DNA from: JAXDLH01 sp034666705
GTDB lineage: Bacteria; Chloroflexota; UBA6077; SHYK01
NCBI GenBank assembly: GCA_034666705.1
Contig: JAXDLH010000206.1
Location: 1-5,130 of the forward strand
Direction: 5' to 3'
Length of the DNA stretch: 5,130 bases
Made by a program: the position numbers and the translations under genes. This document shows positions 1 to 5,130 of this stretch, in pieces. The first letter of the stretch is position 1, and each line of letters begins with the position of its first letter. The notes under the pieces were generated by a model. It worked only from the letters and a program-made list of their open reading frames with translations, ran no database searches and was not told the DNA's origin.

Positions 1-2
1 TG

Positions 3-134
3 GAGGAGGTGGCGGCACGCTATGCAACCACTGACGAGGGCCGCCGCGCGCTCATTCGCGGCGCCCGGGAGACCTACCTCATCGATCGGGCCTTCATCGG
101 CACCATCGCCAATGCACTCGAGCGGCTTCCCTGA
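3..134 (+). CDS. C-terminal end of an unidentified protein (5' partial)
   Basis: Frame 3 is open from the window edge to a TGA at 132-134 and gives 43 residues, beginning EEVAARYATTDEGRRALIRG and ending NALERLP. The tail is charged and amphipathic, as expected of a C-terminal helix pair in a real protein. The frames beside it are either stopped early (frame 2 at about base 32) or arginine/proline/serine-rich. The pattern of a helix with DEGRRALI, then an Arg-Glu-Thr-Tyr step and a closing Leu-rich helix, recalls the last helices of group-1 or CgeB-like glycosyltransferases. That is only an impression, and the family cannot be fixed from 43 residues. The gene converges on the minus-strand gene ending at 249, leaving 114 bases between stops. 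That gap has a GAGCG/CGCTC palindrome (216-226) but no T-tract. Confidence 0.6.
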   Translation, partial: EEVAARYATTDEGRRALIRGARETYLIDRAFIGTIANALERLP

Positions 135-248
135 GGTCGTGGCCAGTTACGGGAGCCCGGGCAGGTGCACGATGCGGACCATGCGTGCCGAGGGTCGCCC
201 GGCGCCAAGCGGCATGAGCGACGCTCGCCAATCCTGCAACCATTGAAG

Positions 249-977
249 TTACGCCTCATCGACATGCGGTGCAGGCTCACACGCACGGAGCTCGATGAGG
301 TCCTCGTCGAGCAGGCCCCAGCGCGCCGGTGTCGCGTCGTCCGGTAGAGCGAAGGCCAGATGACCGAGGATCTCCCGCTGCGGCTCCACCGCCACGCTGG
401 CAAGCGACCCACTGCAGCCGGCTGGGCAGCCGTCGCTCGGCACGCGCGCGCTGGCCAACGGGCTCCACGCGTAGCTCTCGGTGGCATCCGCGAGCACCAG
501 CGCGGTCGGCTGGCCCACGCCGACGTCGTCCGCATCGTTGCGCAGCCAGAGATGGAGCACGCCCCAGCGGGCCTCCTCCATTGTGATGATGACCAGGCTA
601 TGGGTCCGCCACGTCCACGGTCCATTCGGCAAGGCCTCGACGCCCACCTCCTGGCGGGCAGGGAGCGATTCGGTGATGGGCCGGGCCAGCCATGCATCCG
701 GGCGCTGGAGTCGTTCCAAGAGCACCCGCCGGGTAATCGTCCGATCCCGCGGGCTTGACCCGCGTTGCCGGGGTGCTAGATGCTGCAAGGCGTCCGCGAT
801 AAGCAGCAATGGCACCGGGTGCTTCAAGCGCTTGCCGAGGTCGCGCACGAGTTCCCGCGCGAAGTCAGGGTCTGGCGGTTGAAGGAGGGTCTGAATGAGG
901 TCTCGTTCCAAGGCCGCTTGCGTCGGCAGCTCGGAACGCGGATCACTGGGATGCTGCGGTCGCGCCGCCTGTGTCAT
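249..977 (-). CDS. Uncharacterised protein with DUF4352-like Ig-fold C-terminal half
   Basis: The protein has 242 residues from the ATG at 977. Residues about 20-70 are helical and charged, with no signal peptide or membrane segment. Residues about 125-230 look beta-rich. They contain a strand ending in LHLWLRNDADDVGVGQP, then LVLADATESYAW, a CPAGC pair (C184, C188), and a late PQREILGHLAFALP segment. This order (strand, 'N-D' turn, surface loop, then a '+G.+.F.+P' strand) is what DUF4352/TRF2-like Ig domains show, so I infer a small beta-sandwich. Its role is unknown. An in-frame ATG at 1142 would add 55 residues. I prefer 977 because a GAGGAG lies just upstream, the 1142 ATG has only a poor adjacent GGTGGA, and the extra stretch is low-complexity with lower GC at third positions (about 57% against about 71% in the next 80 codons). 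The neighbour at 1309 is transcribed divergently. Confidence 0.7.
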   Translation of the reverse strand: MTQAARPQHPSDPRSELPTQAALERDLIQTLLQPPDPDFARELVRDLGKRLKHPVPLLLIADALQHLAPRQRGSSPRDRTITRRVLLERLQRPDAWLARPITESLPARQEVGVEALPNGPWTWRTHSLVIITMEEARWGVLHLWLRNDADDVGVGQPTALVLADATESYAWSPLASARVPSDGCPAGCSGSLASVAVEPQREILGHLAFALPDDATPARWGLLDEDLIELRACEPAPHVDEA

Positions 978-980
978 CGG

Positions 981-986
981 CTCCTC
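981..986 (-). promoter_or_regulatory. Ribosome binding site favouring the 977 start
   Basis: On the minus strand GAGGAG is followed by CCG and then the ATG at 977-975. Counting from the GAGG core, the spacing is 5 bases. The alternative ATG at 1142 has no well-spaced purine-rich site, so this motif decides the preferred start of the DUF4352-like gene. Confidence 0.5.
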
Positions 987-1295
987 GGGTACCGATCCAC
1001 CATCAGCAGGTGCCACGGCTGCTTCGACACCAGCTTGGTTCCGTGCCCCGCGCTTGGGCAGCGCTCTGGCCCGTGGCCCCGCGTCCCGATCGACCACCAA
1101 TGCACCTCGCTTGCTATCTTCATTGGAAAGCCAGTTGGCCATTCCACCACGGCCACAATAACACGGATCGTCCTGGGTGCCACGCCCGCGAGTTGGTCGT
1201 CGCGATGGCTTGAGGCGCTACGAATGCGGCCGTGGCCCACGTTCTGCACGGTGTGCTCGAGGTGCCGACTCTTTAGTTGAGAGACGGCGCTGAGC

Positions 1296-1300
1296 GGAGG
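1296..1300 (+). promoter_or_regulatory. Ribosome binding site for the PH-like gene (GTG start)
   Basis: GGAGG is followed by an 8-base spacer (caggtatc) and the GTG at 1309. This is near-ideal spacing. It supports the GTG as start even though no ATG is available near the beginning of the frame. Confidence 0.7.
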
Positions 1301-1308
1301 CAGGTATC

Positions 1309-1755
1309 GTGGCAATCCTATGCGAGACGGATCAACGCTGGGCGCGGCTGCTGCAGCAGCAATTGCATCCGGGCGAGGTGCTCGACGGAGTCTTTGCCGT
1401 AGGTCAGGACCGCACCGCGGCGGTTACCTCAGAGCGGTTCATGATCGCAGGACCGACGGACCCGGATGGCTGGGCATTGAAGTCAATCCCGTGGCGGCTC
1501 ATCAACTGGACAGTTGTCGACCTCGTTGCGGAAGGAGCCGAGCCAGCACAGGCGGTGCGCCTGACCTATGCGCTGCCCGCCAGGCCGGCGCCGCGGATGG
1601 TTGCCCCTACCGAGCAAGCGCTCGCAGCCGGGGATCTGCCAGAAGCCCTCAGCGCCACGGAGCCCCCGGGCGAACTGCTGCTGCTCCTCGCCGGCAAGGA
1701 GGAGACCCTCACTGCGCTGCTTAGCGCCCGGACGGCCGGCGCGGTCGCTTCGTGA
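1309..1755 (+). CDS. Small protein with bacterial PH-like (YokE/bPH-type) domain
   Basis: The product has 148 residues and no signal peptide or membrane helix, so it is probably cytoplasmic. Residues about 13-70 follow the bacterial PH-like pattern: an amphipathic helix, LHPGEVLDGVFAVG (19-32), a strand pair with a 'T..R.MI' step (TAAVTSERFMIAG, 36-48), then a Trp-rich stretch with SIPWRLINW (59-67) and a following strand VVDLV. In this family such domains adopt a PH fold and occur in proteins of largely unknown role. Residues 88-148 are Ala/Pro/Leu-rich, with a hydrophobic helix at GELLLLLAGKEE that is too short to be a clear membrane span. The start is a GTG with a strong GGAGG site. The gene converges on the antiporter gene with 21 bases between stops and no obvious terminator hairpin. 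The PH assignment comes from motif order, not from a search. Confidence 0.72.
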   Translation: MAILCETDQRWARLLQQQLHPGEVLDGVFAVGQDRTAAVTSERFMIAGPTDPDGWALKSIPWRLINWTVVDLVAEGAEPAQAVRLTYALPARPAPRMVAPTEQALAAGDLPEALSATEPPGELLLLLAGKEETLTALLSARTAGAVAS

Positions 1756-1776
1756 ACCGGCGGTATCGGCTCATCG

Positions 1777-3273
1777 TCACGGTGCACGGCGCGCATCGCG
1801 TTCAGCGCGAGACGATGAGCCGCTGGGCGATTTCGGTGCGGTCAGCGTAGCACCTGGCGGCGCGGCAGTTAAGGTCCACGGCTGGCGCTGGGTGAGCCAG
1901 CGGAACACGGGGCTGGTGGCTAGCGTCGTGGCCAGCGCCATGAGCACCAGCATCGTGAACAACGTTGGCGAGATGATGCCCAGGTCGAGCCCGATATTGA
2001 GGGCGATCAATTCGACCAGTCCCCGGGTGTTCATGAGCGTGCCGAGCGCCCAGGCTTCAGGCCAGGACAATCCGCCCGCCCGGGCCCCGATGATGGTGCC
2101 ACCCACTTTCCCCAGCGTGGCCACGAGGATGATCAATCCGACGAGGAGCCAGTCCGCGCTCGTCTCCACCAGTCCGAGCTGCGTGCGGAGACCAGTGTAG
2201 GCGAAGAAGGCGGGCAGGAATACGATCCGTACCACGGCCTCCAGCCGCACGCGCAACTCCCGCGCGAGCAGACTGTCATGCGGAATCAGGGCGCCGTAGA
2301 GGAAGGCGCCGAATAGCGCGTGGATCCCGATGTACTCGGTGCCGAGTGCGGCGAGCAGCACCAGCACGGTCATGAGGGCCAGCCCACCGTCTGAGAGCCG
2401 GCCGCGCCGCTCCAGGACGGGCGTCAGGGCGCGAAGCATCGGGCGTACCACGGCCAGCATGAGGAGTACATAACCCACTGTGAGCAGCAGGGTCGTGACA
2501 GCGCTCGTGAGTTCCGCCTGGGCGACACTGACCGCGAGGGCGAGCAGACCCCACGCCGTCGCATCGTTAGCGGCAGCGCAGGCGAGCGCGAGGCCACCCA
2601 GTGGGGTCTGACTGATCTGCAGGTCAGTGAGGATGCGCGCCAGGACCGGGAAGGCAGTGATGGCGAGGGCGACGCCGAGGAAAATCGTAAAACTCGCAAA
2701 CGGTACGCCCGCATTGGCGGCGCCCGCAAGCGGGCCGCCGGCCAGCAGCACCCCGAGCAGGAATGGCACCGCGATGCTCGTGTAGGCAATGACGCCGGTG
2801 GTCAGGCGGCGCTGGCGAACGAGGCCCGGGTCGAACTCGAGGCCCACCAGGAACATGTAGAGGATGACACCAAGCTGGGCCACGATGTTGAGGGACGGGG
2901 CAACAGCGGCCGGCAGCAGGGCGCTGGCCAGTCCCGGAGCGACATGGCCCAGGAACGATGGCCCCAGGAGCAGGCCCCCGACCACCTCGCCCATGACGGC
3001 GGGCTGACCGACCAGGCGGAAGGCTGCCCCCAGCGCACGCGCCGTGGCGATGATGACGGTGAGCGCCACCAGGAGCTGCCGCACCGGGTCGATCGGGGGC
3101 GCCTCGGCAGCCCGGACGGTCGCCGCGGCACCCGGGAATACAAGCTGGCCACCATGGGCACCATTCACCCAGGCCAGCGCCGCGGCGATCAGCCCGCCGA
3201 GCAGCAGGACCAGCACGAGCGCTCGGCGGCGCCCCGCACCAATCGGAGGTGGCCTGAAGGGCAAAGACTGCAT
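1777..3273 (-). CDS. Cation:proton antiporter, CPA2 family (Na_H_Exchanger fold)
   Basis: This is an inner-membrane antiporter that should exchange Na+ or K+ for H+. The 498-residue chain has about 13 hydrophobic segments. An Arg-rich N-terminus leads to a first helix (about 18-36), then a 25-residue polar loop before the transporter core. Core marks are GQPAVMGEVVGGLLLGPS (about 89-106), LYMFLVGLEFDP (138-149), the ion-site pair N236-D237 in AAANDATAWG, LPAFFAYTGL (353-362), K389 in LGKVGGT, and LMNTRGLVELIALNIGLDLG starting near 413, all typical of CPA2. It lacks a TrkA-N/RCK or USP domain: the chain ends in a polar Pro/Ser/Arg tail of about 35 residues, so ligand gating through a fused RCK is not expected. 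Related Nap/Nha transporters carry Asp-Asp, Kef proteins Gln-Asp and CPA1 proteins Asn-Asp at the ion site. The substrate cannot be assigned. I chose the ATG at 3273 over an upstream GTG at 3285 because a GAGGTGA site lies 8 bases before the ATG and overlaps that GTG. Confidence 0.93.
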   Translation of the reverse strand: MQSLPFRPPPIGAGRRRALVLVLLLGGLIAAALAWVNGAHGGQLVFPGAAATVRAAEAPPIDPVRQLLVALTVIIATARALGAAFRLVGQPAVMGEVVGGLLLGPSFLGHVAPGLASALLPAAVAPSLNIVAQLGVILYMFLVGLEFDPGLVRQRRLTTGVIAYTSIAVPFLLGVLLAGGPLAGAANAGVPFASFTIFLGVALAITAFPVLARILTDLQISQTPLGGLALACAAANDATAWGLLALAVSVAQAELTSAVTTLLLTVGYVLLMLAVVRPMLRALTPVLERRGRLSDGGLALMTVLVLLAALGTEYIGIHALFGAFLYGALIPHDSLLARELRVRLEAVVRIVFLPAFFAYTGLRTQLGLVETSADWLLVGLIILVATLGKVGGTIIGARAGGLSWPEAWALGTLMNTRGLVELIALNIGLDLGIISPTLFTMLVLMALATTLATSPVFRWLTQRQPWTLTAAPPGATLTAPKSPSGSSSRAERDARRAP

Positions 3274-3281
3274 CTCGCTGG

Positions 3282-3288
3282 TCACCTC
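3282..3288 (-). promoter_or_regulatory. Ribosome binding site setting the antiporter start
   Basis: The minus strand reads GAGGTGA, then 8 bases, then the ATG at 3273-3271. The in-frame GTG at 3285 lies inside this motif and would add four residues without a site of its own, so the ATG is the better start. Confidence 0.6.
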
Positions 3289-3393
3289 GTGCCGTGTGGA
3301 TACGATAGCCGCAGCCTCACGACCGGCGCACGTACCGTTGGCGGCGACGCTGCGGAGGAGCTCAGGCGTGGCGAGACGTAGCGCCCCAGCGCC

Positions 3394-3477
3394 CTACCAG
3401 AGTTCGCCGTTCTCCACGGTGTCATAGGTGGTGTCTGTGACTACCCGCTCGGGCTGGAGCCTCCAGCGGAACCACAC
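3394..3477 (-). pseudogene. Possible small remnant ORF between HAD and antiporter genes
   Basis: A 27-codon minus-strand frame runs from a GTG at 3477 to a TAG at 3394. Its product begins WFRWRLQPERVV after the start and ends VENGELW, a protein-like composition unlike the Arg/Pro/Ser-rich shadow frames nearby. It is in the same frame as the HAD gene. After the HAD TGA at 3511 come nine codons, a TAG at 3481-3483, then CGG and this frame. No good Shine-Dalgarno site precedes the GTG. It could be a decayed C-terminal piece, a tiny real gene or chance. The rest of the 237-base gap (3274-3510) shows nothing I can name. Confidence 0.2.
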
Positions 3478-3510
3478 CCGCTACAAGCAAGCTCGGCCGT
3501 CCGGGTGTGC

Positions 3511-4011
3511 TCAATGGCGCGCGACGCGGGCCGGTACTCGCCTTGCGCCGAGCAACATCAGGGCTTGGGTGACATTGTCCGGAGTGAGCCCTACTTGACG
3601 GTCGGTTTGGACCAGACGAGCCATATAGGGCTCGATATCGTCCTGATCGTCGATGATCACAAACGATTCGATGGAGTCCTGGGCCCGCCCCGTGAGCCAG
3701 GCATGAATCTCGTCGCCCCGTGGGCGAAGATCGGTAAAGCGCGGGGTACAGCTGAGCAGGCGGTTCAGGGGCCTGACCCCCCAGGTTTGGAGGTAGCGGC
3801 GCATGTCGCGAAGGGTCGTGCGCCAGGACGAGGAGACGACGATCTTCGCGTCACGTTGTTTGAGCAAGTCATTCAGACAAGCAATATTAGCCGGATCCAT
3901 CGCCTGCCGGATGGATTCGGCGGTGCTCCAGTGAGGCATCCGCTGGCGCTCACCGGCACACCAGGGCCGGTTATTGAGGACGCCGTCGAAGTCGAGAAAA
4001 ATGACCTGCAT
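3511..4011 (-). CDS. HAD-fold phosphatase-like protein (SAK-type, HAD_SAK_2-like)
   Basis: This is a 166-residue cytoplasmic protein made of a single HAD core. Motif I is LDFDGVLNN with nucleophile D7 and acid D9. Motif II is IVVSSSWR (58-64), supplying the phosphate-binding Ser. TPRFTDLRPRGDEIHAWL (89-106) carries an Arg and the RGDEI box in the place of motif III. Motif IV is FVIIDDQDD (117-125) with Mg2+-binding aspartates, followed by RLVQTDRQVGLT. This order, with 'SSSWR' and 'RGDEI', is characteristic of the HAD domain first noted in Swiss-army-knife RNA repair proteins. Here it stands alone with no kinase or ligase domain, so a general small-phosphoester phosphatase is equally possible. 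The ATG at 4011 gives the usual short N-terminus before strand 1. A GTG at 4017 adds two residues and is equally close to an AGGTGG at 4022-4027. It starts 27 bases after the stop of the upstream GH-A-like gene, so co-transcription is likely. Confidence 0.85.
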   Translation of the reverse strand: MQVIFLDFDGVLNNRPWCAGERQRMPHWSTAESIRQAMDPANIACLNDLLKQRDAKIVVSSSWRTTLRDMRRYLQTWGVRPLNRLLSCTPRFTDLRPRGDEIHAWLTGRAQDSIESFVIIDDQDDIEPYMARLVQTDRQVGLTPDNVTQALMLLGARRVPARVARH

Positions 4012-4038
4012 CAGCACACCGCCACCTGAATCGGCTGG

Positions 4039-4893
4039 CTACCCGTTTGGGGCGGGTGGCACACGGAGCACCGCCACGTTCAGGGAGTCCGTATCGAAGC
4101 CAGACCATTCCAACTGCGACCCATCGTAGGATGCGCCGGCCGTGAATGCAGTCGCCCCAAGCACGTAGTCGTCCTCCTGAAGCGCCCGGTCGTACGCGGC
4201 AAGCTCGGCCACATAGACGTTCGCAGCTAACCCCGCGGAGCGCCAGCCCCAATGCGGATCCGCCACGGGCGAGAACCGCCCACGTCCGCACTCGGTAATG
4301 AGGAGCGGTGGATGCGACGTGCCGTTCGCTTGCGCATTGGCATGGAGCATCCCGCGGTAGCGGAGGGCGAACACCCCATCGAAGGGGATGGTCTCCCAGT
4401 ATTCGTGGATGCTGAGCGCATCCCGGGCCGGGTCGAGACCGCCGTAGTCGCGCGAGGCCAGGTACGAGGCATCTGCCCACTCGTAGCCGCCGGCGCTGAA
4501 GCTGTAGGCCGCCACCCGCAGGCCCGCGGCATGGAGGCGAGGCGTGGCCGCCGCCACGAACGCCACGTGCTCCGCCAGGCCGGTGTCCAGCCGCTGATGG
4601 GTCTCGTTGAGCAGTTCCACGTAGAGCAGCGGGTCCCGGTAATTGCCGAGCCGTGCCAGGATGCGGGTGACTGCTTCCGCCGCGCCCGCAGCGCCAGCGG
4701 CAAGGAGGGCGTTCTGCTCCTCCGTGCTCCAGATCATGCGGAAGAGCTTGATCGCGCCGGGCCCGGCTGCCCGCAGGGCGTCGAGGGTCGGCGCGGGCCC
4801 ACCGAAATCCACTTGCTTGACCACGGGCGCAGCCCGCACCCAGGAGAGTGCGGCCGGCGTCGCGTAGAGCACGTGCGGTCCGAGCTTGCTCAG
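4039..4893 (-). CDS. Clan GH-A glycoside-hydrolase-like TIM-barrel protein
   Basis: The protein is probably a retaining beta-glycosidase or a relative. From the CTG at 4893 it has 284 residues and reads as one (beta/alpha)8 barrel. Strand 1 is LGPHVLY; AAPVVKQVDF follows; strand 2/3 is AIKLFRMIW. LLYVELLNETH holds the Asn-Glu pair (N96, E97) expected for the acid/base at the end of strand 4. SIHEYW (162-167) gives a barrel-tip His-Glu-Tyr. LLITECGRG places E201 as the strand-7 nucleophile. VLGATAFTAG is strand 8. The Asn-Glu and later Glu spacing of about 104 residues is usual for GH-A, but the numbered family (GH5, GH39 and others) cannot be told. No signal peptide is visible. The first GTG (4872) would delete the start of strand 1 and has no Shine-Dalgarno site. 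The CTG at 4893 has AAGGAG 8 bases upstream, and no ATG, GTG or TTG lies between it and the upstream in-frame TAA. A frameshift joining the short ORF at 4890-4991 is the alternative. Confidence 0.8.
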   Translation of the reverse strand: MSKLGPHVLYATPAALSWVRAAPVVKQVDFGGPAPTLDALRAAGPGAIKLFRMIWSTEEQNALLAAGAAGAAEAVTRILARLGNYRDPLLYVELLNETHQRLDTGLAEHVAFVAAATPRLHAAGLRVAAYSFSAGGYEWADASYLASRDYGGLDPARDALSIHEYWETIPFDGVFALRYRGMLHANAQANGTSHPPLLITECGRGRFSPVADPHWGWRSAGLAANVYVAELAAYDRALQEDDYVLGATAFTAGASYDGSQLEWSGFDTDSLNVAVLRVPPAPNG

Positions 4894-4991
4894 TGTGCGT
4901 GCTCCTTGTCGGTAGGAAGGCTGGCGCTCATCGCACCCTGGCCTTCGCCGCGCAGCGGCGGTGCCGACGCGTGCGCTGAATGGTTCCTCAT
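4890..4991 (-). other. Tiny ORF overlapping the GH-A-like start (CTGA)
   Basis: A 33-codon frame starts at an ATG (4991), with an inner ATG at 4931 giving MSASLPTDKEHAH. It ends at TGA 4892-4890, which overlaps the proposed CTG start in a CTGA arrangement. The ribosome site AAGGAG for the next gene lies inside it. It may be a leader peptide coupled to the GH-A-like gene, or the true N-terminus of that protein separated by one frameshift. It has no recognisable domain. Confidence 0.25.
4902..4907 (-). promoter_or_regulatory. Ribosome binding site supporting a CTG start
   Basis: AAGGAG on the minus strand is followed by 8 bases and the CTG at 4893. It lies 29 bases from the nearest conventional start (GTG at 4872), too far to serve it. 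It is therefore the main evidence for the upstream, unusual start of the GH-A-like gene. Confidence 0.5.
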
Positions 4992-5130
4992 GGGGACCTG
5001 CCGAATCTTACTCACAATGCCGCCGCAGGAGCATGGAGATGCTCAGCCACATGGGAATCAGCCCGCAGCGGAACGGTGGCTGCGTGCTACTCAGCCGTCA
5101 TGCTGGGATAGCAATTGACCGGGCAGAGTT
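4992..5130. other. Upstream region, no gene supported
   Basis: All minus-strand frames entering from the right edge stop within about 45 bases, so at most the last 10-14 codons of an upstream gene are present. A 14-codon frame, MWLSISMLLRRHCE, ends at a TAA near 5010. I see no clear promoter for the GH-A-like gene: TAAGAT near 5005-5010 is -10-like, but it has no matching -35 box at 17 bases. Confidence 0.3.

Larger units (their letters stand above)
978..1308. other. Divergent intergenic region or N-terminal extension
   Basis: If the minus-strand gene starts at 977, this stretch is a divergent control region. If it starts at 1142, bases 978-1142 code for its first 55 residues and the true gap is 166 bases. 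I find no convincing sigma-70 -35/-10 pair on either strand, no operator-like long inverted repeat and no RNA gene. A minus-strand frame running from a TTG at 1315 to a TGA at 974 is open across the region. Its predicted product has no recognisable fold and its start would lie inside the divergent gene, so I do not call it. Confidence 0.4.

Noticed and set aside
151..226. Short palindromes (GCCCGGGC at 155-162, GAGCGACGCTC at 216-226) as a terminator
   Set aside because: The stems are too short, the loop is too small and no T-tract follows. Such palindromes are common by chance at this GC content.
74..697. Minus-strand frame of 207 codons overlapping the DUF4352-like gene
   Set aside because: The product is Arg/Ser/Trp-rich with no motif, and it overlaps a better frame on the same strand and the incoming gene tail at 3-134.
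974..1315. Minus-strand frame of 113 codons in the divergent region
   Set aside because: It needs a TTG start inside the PH-like gene, has no good ribosome site and shows no recognisable fold. It is kept only as a note on start ambiguity.
1568..2200. Plus-strand frame spanning the PH-like gene end and antiporter 3' end
   Set aside because: It crosses two well-supported genes in other frames and has low-complexity Arg/Ser/Pro content.
3505..4029. Plus-strand frame of 174 codons opposite the HAD gene
   Set aside because: It is antisense to all four HAD motifs. Its apparent order comes from complementary codons of the real gene.
4252..5118. Long plus-strand frame (288 codons) opposite the GH-A-like gene
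   Set aside because: It is antisense to a frame with clear barrel strands and catalytic motifs. Its own product is Arg/Gly/His-rich with no fold, as expected of a shadow frame in GC-rich DNA.
1..5130. CRISPR array, insertion sequence, tRNA or phage element
   Set aside because: I found no spaced direct repeats, terminal inverted repeats, transposase or integrase motifs, or tRNA-like cloverleaf with a CCA end on reading both strands by eye.

Overview
The window is GC-rich DNA with tightly packed, mostly short bacterial genes. GTG starts and Shine-Dalgarno-like sites (GGAGG, GAGGTGA, AAGGAG) are visible. There are no rRNA or tRNA genes, CRISPR repeats, transposases, integrases or phage genes. 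The mix is a CPA2-type antiporter, a bacterial PH-like protein, a DUF4352-like protein and a small cytoplasm-like GH-A barrel. It suggests a free-living high-GC environmental bacterium, and Chloroflexota or a similar group would fit. That guess rests on gene style only and is weak.

Layout from left to right. Positions 3-134 (+) are the last 43 codons of a gene that begins outside the window. Converging on it is a minus-strand gene (249-977, perhaps starting at 1142) for an uncharacterised protein: a helical N-terminal half, then a beta-rich C-terminal half resembling DUF4352-type Ig-like domains. Diverging from it is a plus-strand gene (1309-1755) for a 148-residue protein with a bacterial PH-like (YokE/bPH) segment. 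That gene converges, with 21 bases between the stops, on a minus-strand CPA2-family cation:proton antiporter gene (1777-3273). Upstream of the antiporter on the same strand lie a small HAD-fold phosphatase-like gene (3511-4011) and a clan GH-A glycoside-hydrolase-like gene (4039-4893). These two are separated by only about 20-27 bases and are probably co-transcribed. The last 237 bases are upstream sequence with one tiny ORF.

How the genes relate: the GH-A-like and HAD genes look like one transcript. The antiporter may follow on the same transcript, but a 237-base gap with a small possible gene remnant separates it. The DUF4352-like and PH-like genes are a divergent pair that could share a control region. 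No pathway connects all the genes, and I do not see a convincing new defence, mobile or regulatory system. The points most worth checking are the non-canonical (CTG, CTGA-overlap) start of the GH-A gene, the Asn-Asp pair in the antiporter's ion site, the solitary SAK-type HAD protein, and an in-frame remnant-like ORF after the HAD stop codon.
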